Shown: positions 27,487-36,912 of the stretch, one piece after another
Numbering within the stretch: position 1 is the first letter of the stretch
Layout: every line of letters begins with the position of its first letter
Translations under genes and position numbers: made by a program
Assembly (NCBI GenBank): GCA_963799925.1
Contig: CAWCYZ010000002.1
Coordinates: forward strand, 1,860,001 to 1,924,000
DNA length: 64,000 nt
Source of the DNA: DATBQN01 sp963799925
GTDB taxonomy: Bacteria; Acidobacteriota; Thermoanaerobaculia; Multivoradales; UBA5704
Direction of reading: 5' to 3'
Notes under the pieces: model-generated
Database searches by the model: none
What the model was told of the DNA's origin: nothing
Seen by the model: the letters and a program-made list of their open reading frames with translations, nothing else

Positions 27487-28248
27487 CTAGAACCTGTACT
27501 CGCGCCCCTGCTCGAGGAACTCGACGTCGGGGTTCCGCATCTCGCGCACCTCCTGGAGGATGCGCTCGATGCAGGGGGGCTTCAGATGATGGAGGAGGAT
27601 GGGCACCTTGCGCTGCAGCTTCTCGAGCTCGAGCCGGAGGGTCCGCGGCGTCAGGTGGAGCGAGATGTCGGCGACCTCCTGGAGGGCGTTGTCGAAGCTG
27701 GTGTCGATGCAGAGCGCCTTCAGGTTCGGGGTGCGGTTGGCGATCTCCCACAGGCGCTGGGTGGGGCCGGTGTCGCTCGACCAGAGGACCGCCACCCCGT
27801 CCTGCTCGATCAGGAAGCCGTGCGTCGGCACCAGGTGGTCGACCGGAATCGGGGTGAAGGTGACGCCTTCGATCGTCAGCGGCTGCTCGCTCTGGATCTC
27901 GTGGAAGCGGACCGCCGGCAGCAGGTGGTTGGGCAGGCGGGTGAAGTCCGGCCAGGTGGCATTGTTGAACAGGTACTTGCGGATGGCGTAGATCGTCGCC
28001 TCGGAGGCGTAGATGTCGATCGCCCGCTCGCTCTTGCCGTAGACGTTCTCGATGAAGAACGGCAGCGAGCTGGTGTGGTCCATGTGGGAGTGGGAGAGGA
28101 GGATCGTGTGCACCTCCACCTGCTGCTGGACCGTCAGCACCTGCGACAGCGAGCCGGCGTCGAGCGCGATCGAGCCATTGATGAGCAGGCAGGTCATCCT
28201 GCACTCGAGGCTCTCACCTCCGTATCCGCCGAGCACTTTGAGGCGCAT
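27487..28248 (-). CDS. MBL-fold class II cyclic-nucleotide phosphodiesterase-like hydrolase
   Basis: A 253-residue single-domain MBL protein: KVLGGYGGESLECRMTCLLI, ALDAGSLSQVL, metal motif LLSHSHMDHTSSLPFFIEN, VDHLVPTHGFLIEQ, LWSSDTGPTQRLWEIAN and LHHLKPP near the end. The SHSHMDHTSSLPF form and the spacing resemble class II cAMP phosphodiesterases. Metal ligands look complete. It could lower cyclic nucleotide levels; the substrate is inferred. It is upstream of the previous MBL gene with a 56-base gap on the same strand. Confidence 0.75.
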   Translation of the reverse strand: MRLKVLGGYGGESLECRMTCLLINGSIALDAGSLSQVLTVQQQVEVHTILLSHSHMDHTSSLPFFIENVYGKSERAIDIYASEATIYAIRKYLFNNATWPDFTRLPNHLLPAVRFHEIQSEQPLTIEGVTFTPIPVDHLVPTHGFLIEQDGVAVLWSSDTGPTQRLWEIANRTPNLKALCIDTSFDNALQEVADISLHLTPRTLRLELEKLQRKVPILLHHLKPPCIERILQEVREMRNPDVEFLEQGREYRF

Positions 28249-28326
28249 AGCTGCTAGAGAGTGTACCGCTCAAGGTGACGATGTCACAAGAAATCGGGCA
28301 ATCCGTGGGGATTGGGAGTAGACGAC

Positions 28327-28357
28327 AGGAGCCCGCGCCGTCGCGGCGCGGGCTCCT
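28327..28357 (-). terminator. Perfect 13-bp hairpin after the protease-barrel gene
   Basis: AGGAGCCCGCGCC and GGCGCGGGCTCCT pair without mismatch around GTCGC. It lies 26 bases beyond the stop of the 974-residue outer-membrane gene on the minus strand and ahead of the next gene on that strand. There is no strong U run on either side, so its strength as a terminator is uncertain, but the position is right. Confidence 0.7.
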
Positions 28358-28383
28358 GGGAGGTTAGGCGAGGGACGGCGCGA

Positions 28384-31308
28384 TCAGAAGCGGGTGCCGA
28401 CCCAGAACGAGGTGCGGAAGCCGCCGTTGGTGGTCTTGAAGTTCCACTGCTTGGCGAGGTCCCAGTTGACGTCGAGGCCGAACAGGTTGAGGGTGATGCC
28501 GTAGCCGTAGGCGGCGACGCCGTCCTGGAGCTGGTGGAGGTCCGAGTTGTAGAACTTGAACGGCGGGCCGTTCTTGAAGTACGCGCCGCCGACGTCGAGG
28601 AAGAAGACGCCGCGGATCCCCTGGAAGCCGAGGAACGGCGTCGCGATCAGGTCGATCATGGGGAAGCGGAACTCCAGGTTGGCGAAGCCGGCGCGGTCGC
28701 CGACGAGCGAGCGGAAGTCGAAGCCGCGGACGGTGTCGAGGCCGCCGAAGTAGTACGGCGTCGGGGCGTTGCCGCTCGCCTCGCCGAGGAAGACGCGGAA
28801 GGCGAAGTTGCTGCGCTGGGTGAGCGGGACGTACTGCCGGAAATCGATGTCGGCATTGGTCTGCAGCGTGCCGCGCTCGTGGGACGTGAGGTCCGGCGCG
28901 TAGGAGCCCTCGAGGCGCCAGCGCCGGCCGCTGATCGCCCCCCAGGGCGCGAAGACCGCCGTGTCGCCGGTCAGCGCGGCGTTGACGACGGGGAAGTTGT
29001 CGTTGCGCGGCAGGACGACCGGGATGACGTTGCCGTTCAGGTCCTGGACGAAGGACTGGAAGTCGATCCGGCGCAGGATGTAGCCGGCGCCGATCTCGGC
29101 CCGGCTATAGAAGGAGAAGGGATAGACGATCGAGGCGACGGCGCCGGTCTCCGAGTAGGCGAGCTTGTCGCGCTGGATGAGGCCGGTGATGTTCTGGCTG
29201 AGGAAGTAGGTGCGGGTGTCGAACAGCTCGACCTGCCAGTCGCGGCGATGCGAGAGGTCGGCATAGATGAAGTCGAAGTTGGCGAAGCTCTGGACGGCCG
29301 ACAGATTGGCGATGAGGCGCTTGTCCCCCAGGTAGTCCGAGAAGGAGAGGACGACGCGGCCGAGGACGGTCTGCGTGCTGTCGACGCCGACGAAGCTAGA
29401 GGCGTCCTCGAGGAAGAACTTGAAGCCGCCGTACTTCTCCTTGTTGGCGTTGTCGATGGTGACCTGGATGTCGGGCTCGAACTTCGGCAGCGCCTGGGCC
29501 TGGGTGGCCTCGGGCGCCGGCTTCTCGGCGGCGGGGATGGTCTTGAGCGGCTGGTCGATCGGGGTGTCGTAGAGCGAGAAGACCATCTTCCAGTAGCCGT
29601 TGAAGACCAGCCGCTCCTTGCCGTCCTTGCTGGCGAGGAGGGTCGGCATCGAGGCGCCGGTGACCACGTTGGTGAACTGGCGCAGGTCGCCCGACGCCAA
29701 GTCCAGGCTGTAGATGTTCTCGGTGGCGTCGCGGTCGGAGGTGAAATAGAGGCGCTTGCCGTCCGGCGAGAAGATGGGGTCGTTCTCGTTGCTGTCGCCG
29801 GTCGTCACCTGGTAGCGCAGGCCGGGGTGGTCGAGGTCGAGCCGGAAAATCTTGTTGAAGCCCTTGCCGACCGAGGAGACGAAGACCAGGCTCTTGCCGT
29901 CCGGCGAGTAGGTCGGGGCGCCGTCGTAGATCTCGTCGTTGGTCAGGTTGGTGACCGCCAGGCTGTCGAGGTCGATGCTGAAGAGGTCGAACTGGCCCTT
30001 GCGGAAGCCGGAGAAGGCGATGTGATGGCCGTCCGGGGCCCAGGCGGGGGCGAGCTGCTGCTCGATGTCGTCCATGTCGACGATGCGCAGGATGCCGCCG
30101 TGGAGGACGTCGATCAGCATCAGGCTGCGCCCGCGCTCGCGCTTGACGAAGACGGCGATGCTGTTGCCGTCCGGCGAGAAGGCGATGTCGCGGCCGAGGT
30201 CGCGCCCCAGCTCCTGCTCCTGCGCCACCAGGTACTGGTAGCGGTTCGAGAAGGCGCGGGTCAGGTTGCGCAGGAACTTGCGGTTCTTGGCTTCGAAGAG
30301 GAGGACGTCGGTCTTGCCGCGGTAGTTGGAGATGCCGGCCACCAGGTCGCCCGAGGGCGAGGCGGTGGGCGAGGTCACCCAGGCGCGGGTGTCGTCGTTG
30401 ATCCGGTAGACGTGGCCGAAATCGGAGGGCTCGCCGGTCTTCACCAGCTCGGGCAGGTACTTCCTCCGCAGCCAGCGGCGAAACTCGATGTCGAACTCGT
30501 CGGGCTCGATCCGGAAGGCGCGCTTGACGGCGCGGTCGACCTTGCCGCCGAAGGTGTTCCGGGTCTCCTCGACGAAGTCGAGGAAGCCCTCCTTGCCCCA
30601 GCGGTCCTCGATGAAGTCGAACACCGCGTGGCCGAAGCGGTAGGCGAAGAAGCCGCCGAAATCGGTCTTGGTCACCGACGGGATCTGGTCGTTGACGACG
30701 GCGTCGCGCAGGTACTTCTTGTCGCGCGACGATTCGTCCTTCGCCATGTAGCTCGCCATGCCCTCCATGAACCAGGTCGGCGGGCCGGCGGTGACGCGCT
30801 CGGAGATCTTGCCCTGGAAGAGGATGTGGTACTGGAAGATGTGGGTGAGCTCGTGGAGGACGAGCTGCGAGAGCTGGGCGTCGGGCACGTCGACCGGCAG
30901 CACCATGCGGAAGCGCGCCGGGCTGGCGAAGGCGCCGATCCCCTCGGGGATGAAGTTCTGGATGACGTTGTTCTGCTCGAAGGCCGAGTGGGTGGCGTAG
31001 AAGATGAGCGGCGTCGGCTCCTTGATCTGGTAGTTGAAGGCGCGCGAGAGCTGGTCATAGGAGCTCTCGGCGATCGACACCACCTTCTGGAGCAGGACCT
31101 CCTCGCTCGAGTAGTAATAGACGTTGAAGTGCGGCGAGTGGTAGATGTGCCAGTCGAAGTTGCGGTACGCGATCTTGTTCTTGCCGAAGCCCTCGCCATA
31201 AAAGTCGGGACCGAACTGGGCAACCTGGGCCGACACCGGCAGGGCGCCCAGCAGAGCGATCGCGGCGGTCAGACAGAAAGAGATCAGGCGACGGGATGAA
31301 GGGGTCAA
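28384..31308 (-). CDS. Outer-membrane fusion: gluzincin protease + TolB-like propeller + Omp85-type barrel
   Basis: A 974-residue exported protein (signal peptide ending VSAQ, start TTG with AGGAG six bases ahead). Residues 30-300 are a peptidase MA-like domain: HELTH at 152-156, with third ligand Glu182 in WFMEGMASY, so the zinc site is complete. Residues 320-600 hold TolB/WD40-type repeats such as IAFSPDGNSIAVF, PAWAPDGHHIAFSG, PTYSPDGKSLVFVS and PIFSPDGKRLYFTSDRD. Residues 640-974 have alternating strands ending FRTSFWVGTRF and the PYYFGGLDTVRGFDFRSL motif typical of surface-antigen barrels. The chain would place a protease and a propeller in the periplasm below a barrel. Substrate unknown. 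It lies 10 bases after the CsgG-like gene. Confidence 0.85.
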   Translation of the reverse strand: MTPSSRRLISFCLTAAIALLGALPVSAQVAQFGPDFYGEGFGKNKIAYRNFDWHIYHSPHFNVYYYSSEEVLLQKVVSIAESSYDQLSRAFNYQIKEPTPLIFYATHSAFEQNNVIQNFIPEGIGAFASPARFRMVLPVDVPDAQLSQLVLHELTHIFQYHILFQGKISERVTAGPPTWFMEGMASYMAKDESSRDKKYLRDAVVNDQIPSVTKTDFGGFFAYRFGHAVFDFIEDRWGKEGFLDFVEETRNTFGGKVDRAVKRAFRIEPDEFDIEFRRWLRRKYLPELVKTGEPSDFGHVYRINDDTRAWVTSPTASPSGDLVAGISNYRGKTDVLLFEAKNRKFLRNLTRAFSNRYQYLVAQEQELGRDLGRDIAFSPDGNSIAVFVKRERGRSLMLIDVLHGGILRIVDMDDIEQQLAPAWAPDGHHIAFSGFRKGQFDLFSIDLDSLAVTNLTNDEIYDGAPTYSPDGKSLVFVSSVGKGFNKIFRLDLDHPGLRYQVTTGDSNENDPIFSPDGKRLYFTSDRDATENIYSLDLASGDLRQFTNVVTGASMPTLLASKDGKERLVFNGYWKMVFSLYDTPIDQPLKTIPAAEKPAPEATQAQALPKFEPDIQVTIDNANKEKYGGFKFFLEDASSFVGVDSTQTVLGRVVLSFSDYLGDKRLIANLSAVQSFANFDFIYADLSHRRDWQVELFDTRTYFLSQNITGLIQRDKLAYSETGAVASIVYPFSFYSRAEIGAGYILRRIDFQSFVQDLNGNVIPVVLPRNDNFPVVNAALTGDTAVFAPWGAISGRRWRLEGSYAPDLTSHERGTLQTNADIDFRQYVPLTQRSNFAFRVFLGEASGNAPTPYYFGGLDTVRGFDFRSLVGDRAGFANLEFRFPMIDLIATPFLGFQGIRGVFFLDVGGAYFKNGPPFKFYNSDLHQLQDGVAAYGYGITLNLFGLDVNWDLAKQWNFKTTNGGFRTSFWVGTRF

Positions 31309-31318
31309 CGGGCTCTCC

Positions 31319-32029
31319 TTATTCTGTGAACAGGGTACGGGTGGCCTCCACCTCTTTTTGCGTGAACACCCCGGTGATCCGGTCCTCGAGCGACAACAGG
31401 TTCTCGAACATCCCGCGCAGGGGATCGGCGTTCTGCCCCTGCATGCTCTGGAAGTCCTTGAAGTTGTCGGTGTAGATCAGCTCGCCGGTCTTGCCGTCGT
31501 ACACCTGCATCAGGATGTCGTACTGGAAGCCGGTCTGCTCGACGAGCACCTGGCGGTAGTACGGCCGGCCGTTGAACGGCGAGGTGTACTCCTCGGTGCG
31601 GTAGCCGGTGCGGTCCTGGACGTCGAAGTCGAGGCCGCCGGCGAGGATCAGGTCGGCCTCGGTGCGCTCGCCGAGCTGGCGCCAGAACTCCTTCTGCTTG
31701 GCGAGCTGGTCCAGGTCGTAGACCGGGAAGTCGAGCGGGCCGGTGTCGATGACCTTGAGATCGGTCTCCCGCTTGATGACCTTGTCGAGATAGCGCCCGA
31801 ACTCCCGCTGGACGTCGACGTCCTTGCCCAGGTTCTTCGTCTTCTCACCCTCCTGGGTGACGACGATGAAGGGGGCGACGGCGATCGACTTCTTGCCCTG
31901 CAGGTTGAGGCGCGCCTTCTGCGGCAGCTTGAGCTTGACGTCGACCGACCCGGCCCGGGCGGGGAGCCCGGGGAGCGCCGCGAGCAGGGCGGCGGCGAGG
32001 ACGATCGACGAGGTGCGCTGAGGATTCAT
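31319..32029 (-). CDS. CsgG-like periplasmic protein
   Basis: A 236-residue protein with signal peptide (IVLAAALLAALPGLPARA). The core KSIAVAPFIVV, VQREFGRYLDKVIKRET, TEADLILAGGLDFDVQDRTG and FQYDILMQVYDGKTGELIYT has the alternating pattern of CsgG/TolB-N-like domains that form or serve outer-membrane export pores. No lipobox Cys is present. GGAGGT sits 5 bases ahead of the ATG. The gene is directly upstream of the protease-barrel fusion and downstream of a TPR lipoprotein, so the three form a likely unit at the outer membrane. Confidence 0.65.
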   Translation of the reverse strand: MNPQRTSSIVLAAALLAALPGLPARAGSVDVKLKLPQKARLNLQGKKSIAVAPFIVVTQEGEKTKNLGKDVDVQREFGRYLDKVIKRETDLKVIDTGPLDFPVYDLDQLAKQKEFWRQLGERTEADLILAGGLDFDVQDRTGYRTEEYTSPFNGRPYYRQVLVEQTGFQYDILMQVYDGKTGELIYTDNFKDFQSMQGQNADPLRGMFENLLSLEDRITGVFTQKEVEATRTLFTE

Positions 32030-32087
32030 CGGTACCTCCGTGTTTTCTATGGCTTCGCGAGACCGTGCGCGACCGGGCGCTCGGGCC

Positions 32088-32719
32088 CTAGGGACGAGGG
32101 GCGGCGGCCGCGGGGCATTGGGCGCGGTGGGCTCGGGCTCGCCCGGCGCCGGCGGCGAGCCGGGGAGCGGCGGCGGCTGGGACGGTGGCTGGCGCCGGCG
32201 CGTCCGGCGGCCGCACCGCCGGGCCGTCCGGCGTCCCCGTGCGGATCGCTTGGCGCGATGCTGGGCGCGATCGCCGGCGGCGCTCTTCGCCGCGCCGGCG
32301 GCGTTCTTGCCGGCGCCGAATTTGCCCTGCTTCGACTTGAAGCCCTGGTAGAACTCGACGAAGCGGGTGTAGTTGTTCTTGACCTCGCGGCTCTGCGGAG
32401 CGATCGCGATGGCCTTCTTGTAGTAGTCGAGGGCCTTGTCGAAGTCGCCCGCGGCCTCGTAGGCGACCCCCAGGTTGTTCTCGACGTGGGCGTTCCTGGG
32501 GTCCAGGCGCTCCGCTTCGCGGAAGCGGAAGAGCGCCTCCTGCCAGAGGCCGCGCCGCGCCATGCTGACTCCGAAGGAGAGCTGCGTCGCGGAGTTGGCG
32601 TCCGACTTCGGGCCGCCGCCGCAGGCGGCGAGCGGCAGGACGGCGAGGAGGGAGACGATCGCGAGGTCCGGGATGCGCCGCGCTCGGCGCGGGTTCCGGG
32701 GGAGGGAATCGGGAATCAT
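32088..32719 (-). CDS. TPR lipoprotein, C-terminal frame uncertain
   Basis: The N-terminus has a lipoprotein signal (LAIVSLLAVLPLAAC), then two to three TPR units: GLWQEALFRFREAERLDPRN, AHVENNLGVAYEAAGDFDKA, LDYYKKAIAIAPQSREVKN. After about residue 150 the frame turns Arg-rich and runs without a stop into the next gene. In another frame the same bases give PDGPAVRPPDAPAPATVP and stop at 32088, a far more natural tail. A shift at about 32225-32330 is therefore likely. Start at ATG 32719. It should serve as a periplasmic protein-interaction partner of the CsgG-like and barrel proteins. Confidence 0.6.
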
Positions 32720-33027
32720 GGGCTGGCAGCCCCTTTGGGCCCTCGGTGCGGCGATACGGATTGACCTTCTGTCGGGCCCGTCAACAGGCGGCCTAGTATA
32801 TACGAGCCACGGAGGCCCGCCGGGCGAGCGCAAACCTCTGATCCGGTGAGTCCCGGGCGGGCCGCCGGCGGTTCCCCTCCGCCTGTTTTCGCGCTCTCTC
32901 GAAGGCTCGCCGCCGCCCTCCCGGCGCGTCTCGGGCGAGCCCGGCGAACGATCCGCCAGCCGTTTTCCGTCCTTCCTCTTTCAGACGCTTCTCGCGCGGG
33001 GTCGGCCCCCGCGGAAGGAGGATGGAG

Positions 33028-34261
33028 ATGAATGTTTCAGCGACCGGCCGCGACCTGCTGATCGCCCTCTTCGCGACCCCGGCGCTCGACCGCGGCGCCC
33101 TCTGCCTGCTCGCCCGCGAGCCCGCGCGCTGGGTGGGGCGCCCGGCGCGGCGTTCGGCAGGGCATTCGGCAGGGCTGGCGGCGGAGGTGGCGGCCGAGCT
33201 CGGCTTGCCGCGGGACCAGGTCCGGCGCGCCCTGGCTCGCGGCGGCGGCGGCGCCGGGCCTCGCCGAGCGCGAGCGGGAGCGGGCGGCGAGCCACGGCGG
33301 GCGGCTCGTCACCCGCCTCGATCCCGAGTACCCGGAGGAGCTCGGCCATCTCGCCCTGGCGCCGCCCGTCCTCGCCCTGCGGGGCGCGCTGCCGGCGGGT
33401 CCGGCGGTCGCCGTCGTCGGCTCGCGGGAGGCGGGGGAGTACGGGCTCGAGACGGCGGAGCTCTTCGGGCGCGAGCTCGCCGCCGCCGGGGTCGTCGTGG
33501 TCTCCGGCTTCGCCCGCGGGATCGACGCCGCGGCGCACTGGGGGGCGCTCGCCGCGCCCGCCGGCCGGACCGTCGCCGTCCTCGGCTGCGGCCTGGGCGT
33601 CGACTACCCGCGGCGGCACGCGCGGCTGGGCGACGAGATCGCGGCGCGTGGCGCGCTGGTCTCGGAGTTCCCCTGCGGGACGGCGCCCCGCGCCTGGCAC
33701 TTCCCGGTGCGCAACCGGATCATCGCCGCGCTCTCCCTGGGCACGCTGGTGGTCGAGGCGACCGAGCGGTCGGGGTCGCTGGTGACGGCGCGGCACGCGC
33801 TCGACCTCGGCCGCGAGGTGTGGGCGGTCCCCGGCCGCATCGTCGATCCGCGCGCCGCCGGGCCCAACGCCCTGATCCGCGACGGGGCGGCGCTCGTCCA
33901 GCAGCCGCGCGACGTCCTCGAGAGCCTCGGCCTGCGCCCGGCGGGCGCGGCGAATCCAGCCGCGCCCGAACGGGGGGCCGGACGGGGTGGGGAGAGCGCG
34001 CGGGAGCCCGCGGGAAGCGCCGGAAGCGCCGGAAGCGCGGGGAGCGCTGGGACCGCCAGGGAGCGGCCGCCCGGCCTGGCGAGCACCATCCTTGATGGGC
34101 TCGATCGCCGCGGGGCGGAGGCGATGCCCGAGGAGATCGCGGCGGCCGCGGCGGCGCCGGTCGACCGGGTGCTCGCCGCCCTCCTCGAGCTCGAGCTCGG
34201 CGGCTGGGTGGTGCGCCGGCCGGGTCCGCGCTTCGCGCGGGCTCTTGGCGCGGAGCGCTGA
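33028..34261 (+). CDS. dprA: DNA processing protein DprA, frameshifted
   Basis: It protects incoming single-stranded DNA and loads RecA during transformation. The N-terminal part (TGRDLLIALFATPALDRGAL) is in one frame. From about 33250 the Rossmann domain continues in another: VVGSREAGEYGLETAELFGR, VVSGFARGIDAAAHWGAL, GCGLGVDYPRRHARL, SEFPCG, FPVRNRIIAALSLGTLVVEA, TERSGSLVTARHA. A linker of Gly-Ser-Ala repeats (GSAGSAGSAGSAG) separates a C-terminal winged-helix domain. The shift falls in a GGC-rich run at 33240-33255; 1234 bp is one base over a whole number of codons. AAGGAGG precedes ATG 33028. Confidence 0.85.
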
Positions 34262-34293
34262 TCGCCTTCGGCTTGCTACCGCGAAGGGGGCGA

Positions 34294-34302
34294 TGCTAGT
34301 GT
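34294..34302 (+). promoter_or_regulatory. Extended -10 element ahead of topA
   Basis: TGCTAGTGT fits TGnTAnnnT and is 75 bases before the topA start. It follows an imperfect stem (ATCGCCTTCG with CGAAGGGGGCGAT, 34261-34294) that may end dprA transcription. Confidence 0.35.
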
Positions 34303-34377
34303 CCCCGGCCTGCCGCCGGCGCCCCAAGTCGTTCGGATGATGAAATTTACCCACGCCTCGAGGCGTTGAGAGGGACC

Positions 34378-36759
34378 GTGGCCAAGAACCTGCTCATCGT
34401 AGAAAGTCCAGCCAAGACGAGGACGCTCAAGAAGTTCCTCGGCCGTCAGTACGCGGTCGAGGCGTCCCTCGGACATATCCGCGACCTGGTGAAGAAGGAC
34501 ATGGGCATCGGCAAGGACTACGAGCCTCGTTACGAGATCCTCGCCGCCAAGAAAGAGGTCGTCCAGAAGCTCCGCAAGGCCGCCGAACAGGCCGACCACA
34601 TCTTCCTGGCGCCCGATCCGGACCGCGAGGGCGAGGCGATCGCCTGGCACATCGCCCAGGTGCTCTCGGCGGACAAGCAGGCGGTGATCCAGCGCGTCAC
34701 CTTCAACGAGATCACCCGCCGCGCCGTGCTCGCCGCCCTCGAGCATCCGAGCGAGATCGACTACCAGAAGGTCGACGCGCAGCAGGCCCGCCGCGTCCTC
34801 GACCGGCTGATGGGCTTCCGCCTGTCGCCGCTCCTCTGGGACAAGATCAAGCGCGGCCTGTCGGCCGGGCGCGTCCAGTCGGTGGCCCTGAAGATGGTCT
34901 GCGAGCGGCAGGCCGAGATCGACGCCTTCGTGCCGGAGGAGTACTGGATCCTGGGCGCCGACCTCGAGGGCGCCGCGCCGCCGCCGTTCACCGCCAGGCT
35001 CTCCCGGATCGACGGCAAGAAGGCCGAGGTGGCTACGGGCGAGCAGGCGGCGGAGATCGTCCGCGGCCTCGAGGCCGGGCGCTTCCGCGTCGCCGCGGTC
35101 GAGAAGAAGCGGTCGCAGCAGAAGCCCGGCTCGCCCTTCATCACCAGCCGGCTGCAGCAGGAGGCGGCGCGCCGCTTCGGCTTCGCCGTCAAGCGCACGA
35201 TGTCGCTCGCCCAGGGGCTCTATGAAGGGCGCGAGATCGGCGACCGCGGCGCCGTCGGCCTCATCACCTACATGCGGACCGATTCCACCCGCGTCGCCGA
35301 CGAGGCGATCGTCGCGGTGCGGGAGACGATCGCCGCCGCCTACGGCGACGTCGCCCTCCCCGAGAAGCCCAACGTCTACAAGTCGAAAGAGGGGGCGCAG
35401 GACGCCCACGAGGCGATCCGCCCGACCAGCTTCGACCTGCCGCCGGACGCCGTGCGCGACTTCTTGAAACCCGACGAGTGGAAGCTCTACAAGCTGATCT
35501 GGGACCGCTTCCTCGCCTCGCAGATGCGGCCGGCGGTCTTCGACGTCACCCAGGTCGACGTCGAGAGCGGCCGCTATACGCTGCGCGCCTCCGGGCGCAT
35601 CCTCCGCGAGCCCGGCTTCCTCGCCGTCTACCGCGAGGCGCCCGAGGAGGGTGCCGAGGGAAGCGCCGAGGAGGCGGAGGCGACGCTGCCGCCGCTGGTC
35701 GAGGGCGAGGCTCTCAAGCTGCTGAAGGTCGACTCGGAGCAGAAGTTCACCCAACCGCCGGCGGCCTTCAGCGAGGCGACGCTGGTCAAGGCGCTCGAGG
35801 AGAACGGCATCGGCCGTCCCTCGACCTACGCCGCCATCCTCTCGACCCTGACCGACCGCGACTACGTCACCAAGGTCGAGTCGCGCTTCCGCCCCTCGGC
35901 GCTCGGCAAGCTGGTCAACACCATGCTGCAGAAGGGCTTCCACGACATCCTGAACGAGGGCTACACGGCCGAGCTCGAGGTGCAGCTCGATCGCATCGAG
36001 GAGGGCGCGCTCGAGTGGAAGAAGGCGATCGCCGAGTTCGACAAGAAGTTCAGCCGCGACCTGAAGACGGCGGGCGACGAGATGCCCAACGTCAAGAAGG
36101 ACGGCATCCCGACCGGCGAGACCTGCCCCGAGGACGGCGGCCAGCTCCTCATGCGCTTCGGCCGCTTCGGCGCCTTCATCGCCTGCAGCAACTACCCGGA
36201 GTGCAAGTACAGCCGCAACCTGGAGGAGCCGGCGGCCGCCGCCAACGGCGCCGGCGAGGCGGCCCCGGCCGAGGCCGTGGAGGCCCCTTCCTGCGCGGAG
36301 TGCGGCAAGCCGATGCAGATCCGCCGCAGCCGCTTCGGCACCTTCTGGGGCTGCACCGGCTATCCCGAGTGCAAGGGGATCCAGAAGACCGGCCCCAAGC
36401 CGGAGCCGCCGAAGCCGACGGGAATCCCCTGCCCGGAGTGCAAGCAGGGCGAGATCCAGGAGAAGAAGTCGCGCCGCGGCAAGATCTTCTACTCCTGCAG
36501 CCGCTACCCGGACTGCAACTTCGCGGTCTGGAACAAGCCGGTCGCCAAGCCATGCCCGAATTGCGGCGCTCCCTTCCTGCAGGAGAAGACGACCAAGAAG
36601 GCCGGCACCCGCCTGCTCTGCATGCTGACCCACGACCCCGCCGGCGACATCTGGCACCTCGACCCCAAGGGCTGCGGCTACGCCGAGGACGTCGACGCGG
36701 AGACCGCGGCAGAGGCCCGCATCGAAGCGGCCGAGGCGGAGCCGGTCGGGGCGAGCTGA
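34378..36759 (+). CDS. topA: DNA topoisomerase I
   Basis: It relaxes negative supercoils by single-strand passage. About 793 residues. TOPRIM: LLIVESPAKTRTLKKFLG and the metal site APDPDREGEAIAWH. The nucleophile is Tyr298 in GLITYMRTDSTR; SAGRVQSVAL and ENGIGRPSTYAAIL are present. The C-terminus has four Cys4 zinc units: CPEDGG to CKYS, CAECGKPM to CKGI, CPECKQGE to CNFAVW, and CPNCGAPF with a wider spacing. The start is GTG 34378, because GAGAGGG precedes it; TTG 34366 is the longer option. It directly follows dprA, as in many genomes. Confidence 0.95.
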   Translation: MAKNLLIVESPAKTRTLKKFLGRQYAVEASLGHIRDLVKKDMGIGKDYEPRYEILAAKKEVVQKLRKAAEQADHIFLAPDPDREGEAIAWHIAQVLSADKQAVIQRVTFNEITRRAVLAALEHPSEIDYQKVDAQQARRVLDRLMGFRLSPLLWDKIKRGLSAGRVQSVALKMVCERQAEIDAFVPEEYWILGADLEGAAPPPFTARLSRIDGKKAEVATGEQAAEIVRGLEAGRFRVAAVEKKRSQQKPGSPFITSRLQQEAARRFGFAVKRTMSLAQGLYEGREIGDRGAVGLITYMRTDSTRVADEAIVAVRETIAAAYGDVALPEKPNVYKSKEGAQDAHEAIRPTSFDLPPDAVRDFLKPDEWKLYKLIWDRFLASQMRPAVFDVTQVDVESGRYTLRASGRILREPGFLAVYREAPEEGAEGSAEEAEATLPPLVEGEALKLLKVDSEQKFTQPPAAFSEATLVKALEENGIGRPSTYAAILSTLTDRDYVTKVESRFRPSALGKLVNTMLQKGFHDILNEGYTAELEVQLDRIEEGALEWKKAIAEFDKKFSRDLKTAGDEMPNVKKDGIPTGETCPEDGGQLLMRFGRFGAFIACSNYPECKYSRNLEEPAAAANGAGEAAPAEAVEAPSCAECGKPMQIRRSRFGTFWGCTGYPECKGIQKTGPKPEPPKPTGIPCPECKQGEIQEKKSRRGKIFYSCSRYPDCNFAVWNKPVAKPCPNCGAPFLQEKTTKKAGTRLLCMLTHDPAGDIWHLDPKGCGYAEDVDAETAAEARIEAAEAEPVGAS

Positions 36760-36813
36760 GCGCTCTGTATCATCCGGAACGCCGTCGAACGGGCTGATGA
36801 TCGCGTGACCAAA

Positions 36814-36873
36814 TTGTCGTCCTGAGCGAAGCGAAGGATCGGGCGGGAGGCTCTCTTGAGCCCAGGATGACAA
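36814..36873. repeat. REP-like inverted element
   Basis: The left arm TTGTCGTCCTGAGCGAAGCG (continuing AAGGATC) pairs with a shorter right arm CCCAGGATGACAA. It is the same family as 39955, 48715 and the half copy at 21338. It lies in the 153-base spacer between topA and the next gene. Confidence 0.8.
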
Positions 36874-36912
36874 CGCGAGCTCTCTTCGCCACTCGTTCCC
36901 AAGGGAGAATCC

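Noticed and set aside
28312..31299. A 995-codon plus-strand ORF opposite the protease-barrel gene
   Set aside because: Its Val/Glu/Asp-rich product is the typical antisense mirror; the minus strand shows a signal peptide, HELTH and barrel motifs.
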